Source: Nocardia huaxiensis
Lineage (GTDB): Bacteria; Actinomycetota; Actinomycetes; Mycobacteriales; Mycobacteriaceae
Direction of reading: 5' to 3'
DNA length: 64,000 nucleotides
Assembly (NCBI RefSeq): GCF_013744875.1
Contig: NZ_CP059399.1
Span: forward strand, 1,612,001-1,676,000
Shown here: positions 25,255-33,553 of the stretch, piece after piece
Numbering within the stretch: the stretch's first letter is position 1
Layout: each line of letters begins with the position of its first letter
Notes under the pieces: model-generated
What the model was told of the DNA's origin: nothing
Databases searched by the model: none
What the model saw: only the letters and a program-made list of their open reading frames with translations
Made by a program: the position numbers and the translations under genes

Positions 25255-28086
25255 ATGCTGCATGGGCTGTGGTCGCCGGGTGCTGGGTTGATGCTGTGGC
25301 ACGACCCGGCCGATGACGTGACCGCCGCGGAGCTGCCCGAACCCCTGGGGTCGATCGTGCGTGCGGCGCGGTTCCGGCACAAGGCCGAGGTCCTGGTGGC
25401 CGGGCCGTACGGGGTGGAGAAAACGCAGGTGAGGGCGCATGCTCTGGCTCCGGAGGCGGCGGCGGGCGTGTTGCTGCAGGAGCTGCCACGGCATGCGGTG
25501 GCCGGGGACCTGCGCTATCTCGCGCACGTGGCGCGCGGTCTGGAACGCTGGGTGCGCGCCGGTCGGATCGTGCCGGAAGTGCGTCGCGACGATGGGGAAT
25601 GGTGGGTGCGCTGGCGGCTGCTCGGCGGCCAGAAACAGCGCGCCTGGCTGGCCGAGCTCACCGTGGCCATGCCCGCGGCTCTGCGGGTGGCCGGACGGCC
25701 GGCGGAGGTGCTGGAGCACCTCACCGGTGAGCTCGCGGATCCCATTGCACGACTGCAGATTTCGCGCCGACCCGGCGAGAGCGGCCCGCATCCCCTGCTG
25801 CGCGCGCTGGTCGGGGATCAGCCCCTGGAAACCGGTTCGCATCGGGTGGCGGCGGTCCTGGAGGACTGGCGCACCAGCATCCTCGCCGACGAGCCCGAAC
25901 TGGTGCTGCGACTGCTCGAACCGGAAGCCGACGATCTGGGTGAGGCCGCCCTGTGGCGGCTCGAGGTCTGCATGCGGGTCGACGGCGAAGCGCCGCAGCC
26001 CCTGCTGCTCCCGGGCGACCCGAATCTGCTGCGTATCGCCGGCGACAAACTGATCGCGGCCACCGACGCCTATCCGCGCCTGCGCGACCTGCCCGGGGAC
26101 ACCCGCAGCATGGACCTGTTCCTGCCCACCGAGGTGGTCATGGACCTGGTCGCGCACGGCGCGCAGGCCCTGCAGTCGGTGGGCGTGAAGCTGCTGCTGC
26201 CGCGCGCCTGGCGGATCGCCGCGCCGACCATGAAGCTGAAGGTGCAGAGTCCCGCCGCCACCGAGACCGCGGTGGGATTGAAGGGCCTGGTCTCGTTCCG
26301 CTGGGAGCTGGCGCTCGGCGATGTGGTGCTCACGCCCGCCGAGATGTCGCGCCTGGTGCAGTCGAAGTCGGATCTGGTGCAGTTGCGCGGCGAATGGGTG
26401 CAGGCCGATCACCGCATGCTGGCGGCCGCCGCCGACTACGTGTCGGGCCGCACCGACAATACCGAGACCACCATCGGCGGCCTCTTCGCCGAACTCGCGG
26501 CGAGCCCGGTGATCGGCGTACCGCTGGACGAGGTGAGCGCGACCGGTTGGGCCGCACAGCTTTTCGCCGGTGAGCGCGACGCGGAACCGGTCCCCACCCC
26601 GATCGGCCTGAAGGCGGAGCTGCGCCCCTACCAGCAGCGCGGCCTGAGCTGGCTGGCTACCATGAGTCGCCTCGGTTGCGGCGCGATCCTCGCCGACGAC
26701 ATGGGCCTGGGCAAGACCGTGCAGGTGCTGGCCCTGCTCGTCCACGAACGTGAAATCTTCGCCGGTGCAACCGATATCGACCAGTCCGATCGAGTCGGCC
26801 CCACTCTGCTGGTGTGCCCCATGTCGGTGGTCGGCAACTGGCAGCGGGAGGCGGAGCGGTTCGCACCGGATCTGCGGGTGCTGGTGCATCACGGGGCCGC
26901 GCGTCGGTCAGGTGCGGAATTCGATGCGGCGGTGGCGGATTCGGATCTGGTGGTGACCACGTACGCACTCCTGGCGCGGGATGTGGAGGAGCTGAAGCGC
27001 CAGCCCTGGCAGCGGGTGGTGCTGGACGAGGCGCAGCACATCAAGAACGCGGGCACCCGGCAGGCGCGGGCGGCCCGGCTGGTGCAGGCGCGACATCGCT
27101 TGGCGCTCACCGGAACTCCGGTGGAGAATCGCCTGGAGGAGCTGCGTTCGATCCTGGATTTCGCCAATCCCGCGCTGCTGGGCAAGGCTTCGGAGTTCCA
27201 CGCCCGCTTCGCCGTGCCGATCGAGCGCGAGCACGACGAGAATGCCGTCACCCGCCTGCGGGCCATCACGTCTCCGTTCGTGCTGCGCCGCGTCAAGACC
27301 GATCCGAAGGTCATCTCCGACCTCCCGGAGAAGATCGAGATGACGGTGCGCGCCAACCTCACCGTCGAGCAGGCCGCGCTGTATCAGGCCGTTCTCGACG
27401 ATATGACCGACAAGCTGAAGTCCGCCGAGGGCATGGAGCGCAAGGGCGCGGTGCTGGCCGCGCTCACCCGCCTCAAGCAGGTGTGCAATCACCCCGCCCA
27501 CTTCCTGGGCGACGGTTCGGCCCTGCTGCGCCGCGGCCACCACCGCTCCGGCAAGCTCGGCCTGGTCGAGGACATTCTGGAATCGGTGATCGCCGACGGC
27601 GAGCGCGCGCTGCTGTTCACCCAGTTCCGCGAATTCGGTGAGCTGCTCGCCCCGTATCTGACGGAGCGCTTCGGCGTGGAAACCCCGTTCCTGCACGGCG
27701 GCGTCAGTAAGCAGCGCCGCGACGCCATGGTCACCGGCTTCCAAGAGGAGGACGGCCCGCCGCTCATGCTGCTGTCGCTCAAGGCCGGCGGCACGGGCCT
27801 GAACCTGACCGCCGCCAATCATGTGGTGCACCTGGACCGCTGGTGGAATCCGGCGGTGGAGAACCAGGCCACCGACCGCGCCTTCCGCATCGGCCAGCGC
27901 CGCGATGTGCAGGTGCGCAAACTGGTCTGCGTCGACACCATCGAGGAGCGGGTGGACGACATGCTGAGGGGCAAGAGCAAACTCGCCGACCTCACCGTCG
28001 GGGTGGGCGAGAAGTGGATCACCGAAATGAGCAATGACGAACTGCGCGAACTGTTCGCGCTGGGTTCCGAGGCGGTCGGCGAATGA
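25255..28086 (+). CDS. helZ: SNF2-family DEAD/DEAH helicase (HelZ-like)
   Basis: Large SWI2/SNF2 ATPase of 943 residues. The N-terminal 400 residues are the SNF2-associated region typical of bacterial HelZ-like proteins. The ATPase core has Walker A DDMGLGKT (Lys487), DEAQ box (Asp591), motif III LTGTPVENRLEELRS, and C-terminal helicase motifs LLSLKAGGTGLNLTAANHVVHLDRWWNPAVENQATDRAFRIGQRR (about 840-885). It translocates on double-stranded DNA; the bacterial role is uncertain. The ATG at 25255 is preferred over a TTG at 25243. Its stop overlaps the start of a SWIM protein (ATGA), matching the HelZ/SWIM neighbour pair in Mycobacterium tuberculosis (Rv2101/Rv2102, from memory). Confidence 0.92.
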   Translation: MLHGLWSPGAGLMLWHDPADDVTAAELPEPLGSIVRAARFRHKAEVLVAGPYGVEKTQVRAHALAPEAAAGVLLQELPRHAVAGDLRYLAHVARGLERWVRAGRIVPEVRRDDGEWWVRWRLLGGQKQRAWLAELTVAMPAALRVAGRPAEVLEHLTGELADPIARLQISRRPGESGPHPLLRALVGDQPLETGSHRVAAVLEDWRTSILADEPELVLRLLEPEADDLGEAALWRLEVCMRVDGEAPQPLLLPGDPNLLRIAGDKLIAATDAYPRLRDLPGDTRSMDLFLPTEVVMDLVAHGAQALQSVGVKLLLPRAWRIAAPTMKLKVQSPAATETAVGLKGLVSFRWELALGDVVLTPAEMSRLVQSKSDLVQLRGEWVQADHRMLAAAADYVSGRTDNTETTIGGLFAELAASPVIGVPLDEVSATGWAAQLFAGERDAEPVPTPIGLKAELRPYQQRGLSWLATMSRLGCGAILADDMGLGKTVQVLALLVHEREIFAGATDIDQSDRVGPTLLVCPMSVVGNWQREAERFAPDLRVLVHHGAARRSGAEFDAAVADSDLVVTTYALLARDVEELKRQPWQRVVLDEAQHIKNAGTRQARAARLVQARHRLALTGTPVENRLEELRSILDFANPALLGKASEFHARFAVPIEREHDENAVTRLRAITSPFVLRRVKTDPKVISDLPEKIEMTVRANLTVEQAALYQAVLDDMTDKLKSAEGMERKGAVLAALTRLKQVCNHPAHFLGDGSALLRRGHHRSGKLGLVEDILESVIADGERALLFTQFREFGELLAPYLTERFGVETPFLHGGVSKQRRDAMVTGFQEEDGPPLMLLSLKAGGTGLNLTAANHVVHLDRWWNPAVENQATDRAFRIGQRRDVQVRKLVCVDTIEERVDDMLRGKSKLADLTVGVGEKWITEMSNDELRELFALGSEAVGE

Positions 28087-28844
28087 CCGACTTCAGGGAA
28101 TTCGGCCCCCGCCGCCCGGTGCGCGGCGGCGTCCCCGCCCGCAGCAAGCGCGGTGCCGCCTTCGCCCGAACCTGGTGGGGCCGCGCATTTCTGGCGGCCA
28201 TAGAGCAGGTCGCCGATGCGGGCCGACTCACCCGGGGCCGCACCTACGCCCGCTCCGGCCAGGTGGTCAGCTACCGTCTGGAGGCCGGCGCCGTGCACGC
28301 CGAGGTCCAAGGCAGCCAGCCTCGCCCGTTCATCGCCGTCCTCACCATGCGTCAGCTCCGCGACGATCGCCTCACCGAACTGGTGGACCTGGTCCGCGCC
28401 ACCCCCGGCATGCTCGGACGCATGGCCTCCGGCGCGCTGCCGCAGGAACTGGGCCCCCTGCTCCTGCCCACCACCGCCTCGGAACTCGACTTCTCCTGCA
28501 GCTGCCCGGATTCCGGCTGGCCCTGCAAGCATGTGGCCGCCATCTGCTACGTCCTGGCCGAACGCTTCGACGAACGTCCCGGCGACCTGCTGATCCTGCG
28601 CGGCATCCAGCTCGACGCTCTCATCGGCAGCGTGCAGCAGGAGATCGCCACCCTCGAGACCGAGGACCTGTACGGCGAGGACGCCGACCTCCCCGCCCTC
28701 CCCAAGCCCGAATTCCGTCCGGCCCCAGAGGATCTCGACGCCACCCTGCTCCGTCAGGCGCTACGCATGACCGCCGAGGACGAGACCACCGCCCAAGCCG
28801 GACTGCGCCACCTGCGCGACCTGTACGCCGCGCTGGACGACTGA
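28083..28844 (+). CDS. SWIM zinc-finger protein
   Basis: A 253-residue protein with the zinc-binding SWIM motif C139-x-C141-x6-C148-x-H150 (CSCPDSGWPCKH). The N-terminal part RTWWGRAFLAAIEQVADAGRLTRGRTYARSGQVV is typical of the actinobacterial proteins encoded next to SNF2 helicases. It is translationally coupled to the helicase gene, so the two probably act in one complex on nucleic acid. Five bases separate its stop from the convergent monooxygenase stop. Confidence 0.9.
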   Translation: MTDFREFGPRRPVRGGVPARSKRGAAFARTWWGRAFLAAIEQVADAGRLTRGRTYARSGQVVSYRLEAGAVHAEVQGSQPRPFIAVLTMRQLRDDRLTELVDLVRATPGMLGRMASGALPQELGPLLLPTTASELDFSCSCPDSGWPCKHVAAICYVLAERFDERPGDLLILRGIQLDALIGSVQQEIATLETEDLYGEDADLPALPKPEFRPAPEDLDATLLRQALRMTAEDETTAQAGLRHLRDLYAALDD

Positions 28845-28849
28845 GCCGC

Positions 28850-30385
28850 TCAGTGCGTGGTGGCGCGGGCCGCCGCGCGCCGCGCCCCGGCGGTTTTGCC
28901 GACGCTGCCGAAGCGGTAGTCCCGCATGTCGAAATGCGCTGCCCGCCATGCCGCTTCGGCCGTGCTCATGGGTTTGAGCGGTACGTCGCCGTTCTTGTCG
29001 AAGTAGTAGCTGTTGGCCAGGGCGCAGCTGTCCTGCCAGAAGACCTGGGTGCCACGGCGGTTCAGCATTTCCTGGAAGTAGCGGTCGTTGGCTTCGTGCG
29101 TGACCTCGACCCGGGTCGAACCGCCTTTTCTCGCCTGCCGCAACAGCCTCAGAATGTGGGTGGTCTGCATCTCGATGAGGGTGAAGTAGGAGGCCCCGTT
29201 GTAGCCGTACGGCCCGATGATGGTGAAGAAGTTCGGGAAGCCCGGCACGCTCACCCCCTCGTAGGCTTGCAGGCGATGGGTGTCCCACCAGTCCTCCAGC
29301 CGGATTCCGCCGCTGCCGTGCAGGTCGAAGGTCGGCATATTGCCCGACTCCATGACCTTGAACCCGGTCGCCATGATGAGTACGTCGACCTGATGGTGTC
29401 CGGCGGCGGTGCGCAGGCCGGTGGCCGTGATTTCCTGGATCGGTTCGGTTTCGAGCAGGACGTTCTCGCGATTGAAGGTCTTCAGGTAGTCGTTGGAGAA
29501 GGACGGCCGCTTGCAGCCCAGCGCGTATTTCGGCGTGAGTTTCTCCCGCACCACGGGATCGCTGACCTGCTGCCGCAGATGCGCCAGGCCCGAGCGCTCG
29601 CCCAGCTTCACCATGGGCAGCACCTCGTAGTAGTGCGCCGCGAGCGGGAAGGTGAGCTCGACGAACGCCTGGCTCACCAGCCGGGTGAGCTGCTGCCCGC
29701 CCGGCAGCCGCATGAGCGTCCGAACCGCCTGCGGCAGTGGCGCGTCCGGCCGGGGCAGACACCAGATCGGCGTCCGCTGGAACACCACCAGCTCCGCCAC
29801 CTCGGCCGCGATCTCCGGCACCACCTGCACCGCCGAAGCACCCGTGCCGATGATTCCGACCCGCTTGCCGCGCAGATCCAGCGTGTGATCCCACCGCGCG
29901 GTGTGCACGACCGTTCCTGTGAACCGTTCGGCCCCGGGGATTTCCGGCAGCTTCGGCCGGGTGAGCACGCCCGTCGCGCCGATCAGGAATCGCGCCGTGA
30001 ACTCGTCTCCGGTGTCGGTGCCCAGCCGCCACAGATGCAGCTCGTCGTCGAAGTCGGCTCGGGTGATGGTGGTGCCGAACCGGATTCGCGGGCGCAGCCC
30101 GTACTTCTGCACGCAATGCTCGGCATACGCCTTCAACTCCCGGCCGGGCGCGTACACCCGCGACCAGTTGCGCTGCTTCTCGAACGAGTACTGATAGCTG
30201 AACGACGGAATATCCACGGCGATACCGGGATAGGTGTTCCAATGCCAGGTTCCGCCGACCCCGTCGGCCTCGTCGACCATGATGAAGTCGTCGAATCCCG
30301 CCTTGCGCAGGGCGATCGCGAATCCGATCCCGGAGAATCCGGCTCCGACGATCACGATCTCATGATCGACCACGGTGTTCCTCAT
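28850..30385 (-). CDS. Flavin-containing (Baeyer-Villiger type) monooxygenase
   Basis: FAD- and NADPH-dependent monooxygenase of 511 residues. The FAD loop GAGFSG is at 14-19, the class B fingerprint FxGxxxHTxxW appears as FTGTVVHTARW at about 156-166, and the NADPH loop GTGASA is at about 180-185. Such enzymes insert oxygen into ketones or oxidise heteroatoms. The ATG at 30385 has GGAGG seven bases upstream and overlaps the previous stop (ATGA). Last gene of the operon with a paralogue fragment, a ferritin-like protein and an SDR; SDR plus this enzyme could oxidise an alcohol to ketone and then to ester or lactone. Confidence 0.93.
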   Translation of the reverse strand: MRNTVVDHEIVIVGAGFSGIGFAIALRKAGFDDFIMVDEADGVGGTWHWNTYPGIAVDIPSFSYQYSFEKQRNWSRVYAPGRELKAYAEHCVQKYGLRPRIRFGTTITRADFDDELHLWRLGTDTGDEFTARFLIGATGVLTRPKLPEIPGAERFTGTVVHTARWDHTLDLRGKRVGIIGTGASAVQVVPEIAAEVAELVVFQRTPIWCLPRPDAPLPQAVRTLMRLPGGQQLTRLVSQAFVELTFPLAAHYYEVLPMVKLGERSGLAHLRQQVSDPVVREKLTPKYALGCKRPSFSNDYLKTFNRENVLLETEPIQEITATGLRTAAGHHQVDVLIMATGFKVMESGNMPTFDLHGSGGIRLEDWWDTHRLQAYEGVSVPGFPNFFTIIGPYGYNGASYFTLIEMQTTHILRLLRQARKGGSTRVEVTHEANDRYFQEMLNRRGTQVFWQDSCALANSYYFDKNGDVPLKPMSTAEAAWRAAHFDMRDYRFGSVGKTAGARRAAARATTH

Positions 30386-31008
30386 GGCGTGTCCTCCGCA
30401 TAGATGATGCAGTCCACCCGATGCTCGACACCGTCCACGGTACGGATACCGAGCGGTGCGAGGCGTGCGATCGGCCAGGTCACCAGCCGGCAGTTCGGGG
30501 CCCGCAGGGCTTCGTAGTAGTGGTTGTGCAGTCGCAGGCTCGCCGCCGTATCGGGCGTCAATTGCCGCCGATGCCACGAATCACGCACCTGTAGGCGTAG
30601 ATTCGCCGCGGCGGCGCGGCGCAGCACCGCTCCGGCGAGCCATTGCAGCGCCGCGACGCCCGGCGGGTGTTCGGGGGCGGCCGGAACCGGATCGCCCGGC
30701 AGCGGCCGGGCGGTGCCGACGGGTAGCGGGCCGAGCAGGTCCGGCGGCAGCAGATCCAGCAGTCCGCGTACGCCCGGAATCGGCGGCACCGGCAGCACCC
30801 AGATCGGATCCTGTTGGAAAACGGTCACTTTCCGCGCCCGCGCGGTCACCGCGGGCAGCACCCGCGCCACCGCCGCCCCGTCCCCGACCACGGCCGCGTG
30901 CAGGTCACCGAGCACGCACTGATTCCGCCAGCGCGCACAGTGAATCTGCGGACCCCGGTATTCGTCGCGCGTTCTGCCGTTGCCGCCCCGGCGAATCGGG
31001 GCGCTCAC
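30382..31008 (-). CDS. NADPH-domain-only paralogue of Baeyer-Villiger monooxygenase
   Basis: A 208-residue protein that aligns with the middle of the downstream monooxygenase: a Rossmann loop GDGAAVARVLPAV (like GTGASAVQVVPEI), then VFQQDPIWVLP (like VFQRTPIWCLP), and a final segment ending in HRVDCIIYAEDTP. The FAD-binding N terminus, the BVMO fingerprint and the C-terminal flavin lobe are absent. It starts with GTG overlapping the upstream stop (GTGA) and its stop overlaps the next start (ATGA), so reading frame and coupling are intact. It could be a remnant of duplication or a retained accessory subunit; intact coupling favours the latter, but activity is doubtful. Confidence 0.75.
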   Translation of the reverse strand: MSAPIRRGGNGRTRDEYRGPQIHCARWRNQCVLGDLHAAVVGDGAAVARVLPAVTARARKVTVFQQDPIWVLPVPPIPGVRGLLDLLPPDLLGPLPVGTARPLPGDPVPAAPEHPPGVAALQWLAGAVLRRAAAANLRLQVRDSWHRRQLTPDTAASLRLHNHYYEALRAPNCRLVTWPIARLAPLGIRTVDGVEHRVDCIIYAEDTP

Positions 31009-31928
31009 CGGGCCACCGGCTCATAGGTCAGTTCCTTCGACCACGACGGCGGCTTGCCCAGCACCCGCACCGGGAACAGATCGATGGCCCGGCTCAGCGT
31101 CTCGTTGACCGTCCGCAGCGGCTGCAGCCGGTTGATGGTGGCGCGCCCGTGCAATCGCACGACGTGGAACAGCGGCAGCCGTTTGATCTCCGGAGCCCGC
31201 TCGCCCGCTTTCTCGTAGCGCCGCACCGCATTCCAGAGCTTCTCCTCGTCCAGCCCCATGGCCATGATGTTGGCCGACATGCGCGACAGCAGCGGCGTGT
31301 ACAGCAGTGCCCCCAGCAGCAGGCTGGGTCGCAGCGCGAATCCCGCTGTCTCGATGGCGATCCGGCGTGCCGGTCCCGCACCGAGCTGTTCCAGCACCTG
31401 GAATCCCACCGCGAGATGCCGGGACTCGTCGCTGTTGATATTGCGGAACACCTCGTGGCACAACGGATCCCGCACCTCGTCCAGCAGGAACTTCACCAGC
31501 GCCCCGTCCAGCGCGCATTCCAGCGAGGGAATGACCGTCCCCAGCACCGGCAGCGTCAGGTTGTCGGCATTGCGGTCCAGCCATTCGATGACGAGCCGAA
31601 TGTTCTTGTTGGGCACCGGCATGGCGTCACCGTCGAGCATGCCCCAGCGCCGCATGAGCGCCAGTTCGGCATTGGCGTGCTTCTGCTCCTCGGCGTGGAA
31701 GTACCGGTAGATCTCCTTGAGCGGCCCGTCGGGCGCCTTGTTCTTCAGGGCCGCGAAGCCGCGCGCGCCGACGTGTTCGATCCACACCAGATCCGCCATG
31801 AAGGCCGCGAGTTTCGGCCGCTGTGCCTCGGTGATCCGCTCGGCGCCGGGTGCGTCCCAGTCGATGTCGGCCAGTGCCCACTGTCGATCCTTGATCACGG
31901 TGAGCATGTCGGAATATGCGAACGCCAT
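31005..31928 (-). CDS. Ferritin-like diiron protein (predicted metal-dependent hydrolase, PF10118 type)
   Basis: A 307-residue helical protein of the family named predicted metal-dependent hydrolase, which has a ferritin-like four-helix bundle. Candidate metal ligands are in WIEHVGAR (about 49-56), YFHAEEQKHANAE (about 75-87), SLECALDG, and NINSDESRHL, giving the ExxH pairs EEQKH and DESRH. The family is often found beside BVMOs and SDRs, and an oxygen-activating diiron role is plausible although the name says hydrolase. The ribosome site AAGGAG precedes the ATG. Second gene of the operon, 27 bases after the SDR. Confidence 0.82.
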   Translation of the reverse strand: MAFAYSDMLTVIKDRQWALADIDWDAPGAERITEAQRPKLAAFMADLVWIEHVGARGFAALKNKAPDGPLKEIYRYFHAEEQKHANAELALMRRWGMLDGDAMPVPNKNIRLVIEWLDRNADNLTLPVLGTVIPSLECALDGALVKFLLDEVRDPLCHEVFRNINSDESRHLAVGFQVLEQLGAGPARRIAIETAGFALRPSLLLGALLYTPLLSRMSANIMAMGLDEEKLWNAVRRYEKAGERAPEIKRLPLFHVVRLHGRATINRLQPLRTVNETLSRAIDLFPVRVLGKPPSWSKELTYEPVAR

Positions 31929-31955
31929 TGTTCAAACTCCTTGGTGTACAGGGGG

Positions 31956-32789
31956 TTACCGCACCAGCCGCTCCAGCAGTCCGGCGGCGCGGGTGTAGGG
32001 CTCGGGGAGCAGCCGCTTGGACTGCCAGATGACTTTGGCTTCGACCTGCGGCACCACATACAGCTGGCCGCGATCGACGGCGTCGAGGGTGGCGCGGGCA
32101 ATCGAGGCGGGCGGGCGGCCGGTCCAGCGCAGCAGGCGGTCGCCCCAGCGCTCCATGGACTCGTCGCCGATCGAAACGCCTTCCATGATGTTGGTTTTCA
32201 CCGCGGTCGGGCACAGCACGGTGACGCCGACCCCGGTTCCGGCGAGTTCGGCGGCCAGGGTTTCCGACAGCGCGAGCACGCCCGCCTTGCTGACGTTGTA
32301 GGCGGCCATGCGCGGTGCGGCGCCGAAAGCCGCCGCGGAGGCGACATTCACGATGTTCCCGCTTCCGGCGGCGCGCATGCGCGGCGCGAAGACGTGGCAG
32401 CCGTGCACGACGCCCCACAGGTTCACGTCGAGCACCTGATGCCATTCGCTCAGCGGTGCATCGCCGATCACCAGGCCGCCGCGGCCGATGCCGGCATTGT
32501 TGATCACGATGTCGGCGGTCTTGCCGAACCACTGTTCGGCGGTATCTGCCAGCGCGGCAACGTCATTCACGCGGCTGACATCGCAGACGGTCTCGAACGC
32601 CTTGCCGCCCGCGATGCTCACCAATTCGACTGTCTCACGGGCGCGTTCGCCGTCGATGTCGGAGCAGATCACCCGCCCGCCGCGGCGTCCGAGTTCGAGG
32701 GCGAAGGCGCGGCCGATGCCGCTGCCCGCGCCGGTGACCACGGCGTCCGCCTGCTGTGTGCGCCGAGTGCCGAAAGGGTTGAGTCGCAT
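31956..32789 (-). CDS. SDR family oxidoreductase
   Basis: Classical short-chain dehydrogenase of 277 residues with TGAGSGIG (19-26), NNAG and the catalytic YNVSK. The C-terminal extension VIWQSKRLLPEPYTRAAGLLERLVR after the Rossmann core resembles SDRs that accompany BVMOs in mycobacteria (SadH-like). I chose ATG 32789, which follows GGGAG; a longer frame to 32909 would include the operator. First gene of the four-gene oxidation operon, divergent from a TetR gene. Confidence 0.88.
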   Translation of the reverse strand: MRLNPFGTRRTQQADAVVTGAGSGIGRAFALELGRRGGRVICSDIDGERARETVELVSIAGGKAFETVCDVSRVNDVAALADTAEQWFGKTADIVINNAGIGRGGLVIGDAPLSEWHQVLDVNLWGVVHGCHVFAPRMRAAGSGNIVNVASAAAFGAAPRMAAYNVSKAGVLALSETLAAELAGTGVGVTVLCPTAVKTNIMEGVSIGDESMERWGDRLLRWTGRPPASIARATLDAVDRGQLYVVPQVEAKVIWQSKRLLPEPYTRAAGLLERLVR

Positions 32790-32825
32790 GGGAACTCCCG
32801 GAGTGGTGCCATCCGGGCAGTCAAC

Positions 32826-32843
32826 TGGTGGCATCTGCCACCA
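32826..32843. promoter_or_regulatory. 18-bp palindromic operator of the monooxygenase operon
   Basis: TGGTGGCA - TC - TGCCACCA is a perfect 8-bp inverted repeat 36 bases upstream of the SDR start. A looser second copy with CCACCA and TGGTG half sites follows at about 32856-32876, near a TAATTT hexamer seven bases before the TetR ATG. The divergent TetR is the likely ligand. Confidence 0.6.
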
Positions 32844-32893
32844 TTGGCCGCGCCTGCCACCAATTAGGCGCGTGGTGCGGTAATTTGTCAACC

Positions 32894-33547
32894 ATGGACG
32901 TGCGTGCACCAGCGAGTCCGAACAAGCGCGGCGGCACCTGGGGTGGCCGGACGCAGGAGCAGCGCCGCGCCGAACGCCGCACCCGCCTGATCGAGGCCGC
33001 CCTGACCATTTGGCTCGAAAACGGCTGGGCCGCAGTCACCATGCGCGGCGTGTGCACCCGCGCCGGGCTCAATGACCGCTACTTCTACGAGCACTTCGCC
33101 GACCGCGACGAACTGCTGGCCGTGGTGTGGGACGAGGTCTGCTTCGAGGTCTTCGGCGAATTGTCCGCGCTGGTGGCCGAACACGTCGAACTGGCGGCCC
33201 TGGACATCCTGCACCTGGCCGTGGCCCGCGCGGTCGACCTGCAGACCGCCGGTCCGGCCCGCATCCTCTTCGGCAATCACGCCGGCAGCCGGATTCTGGA
33301 GGAGCGCCGCAAAGCCATGCTCACCGAGGCCACCGACCTGCTCATCGCCACCGCCCGCCCCTACCTGCGCCCCGGCGTCGACGAATCCGACCTGCGCATG
33401 GGTGTTCTCATGGGCATAGGCGGTTTCGTGGAACTGCTGACCGCCTGGCGGATGGGCGCGATCGAAGCCGACACGTCGCGCATCATCGACCACGTGAACG
33501 CCACCGCCGACCTGCTCGGCGCGCGCTATCTGGCCCTGCCGGAATGA
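32894..33547 (+). CDS. TetR/AcrR family regulator
   Basis: Repressor of 217 residues with helix-turn-helix RTRLIEAALTIWLENGWAAVTMRGVCTRAGLNDRYFYEHFADRDELL (about 26-72). The ATG at 32894 is chosen on family grounds; the frame runs 22 codons further through the operator. Divergent from the SDR-diiron-monooxygenase operon and the probable regulator of it through TGGTGGCA palindromes. Six bases separate its stop from the convergent methyltransferase stop. Confidence 0.9.
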   Translation: MDVRAPASPNKRGGTWGGRTQEQRRAERRTRLIEAALTIWLENGWAAVTMRGVCTRAGLNDRYFYEHFADRDELLAVVWDEVCFEVFGELSALVAEHVELAALDILHLAVARAVDLQTAGPARILFGNHAGSRILEERRKAMLTEATDLLIATARPYLRPGVDESDLRMGVLMGIGGFVELLTAWRMGAIEADTSRIIDHVNATADLLGARYLALPE

Positions 33548-33553
33548 CGAGGG

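Noticed and set aside
30456..32867. 803-codon plus-strand frame opposite the oxidation operon
   Set aside because: It is antisense to four well-supported genes and low in recognisable protein features.
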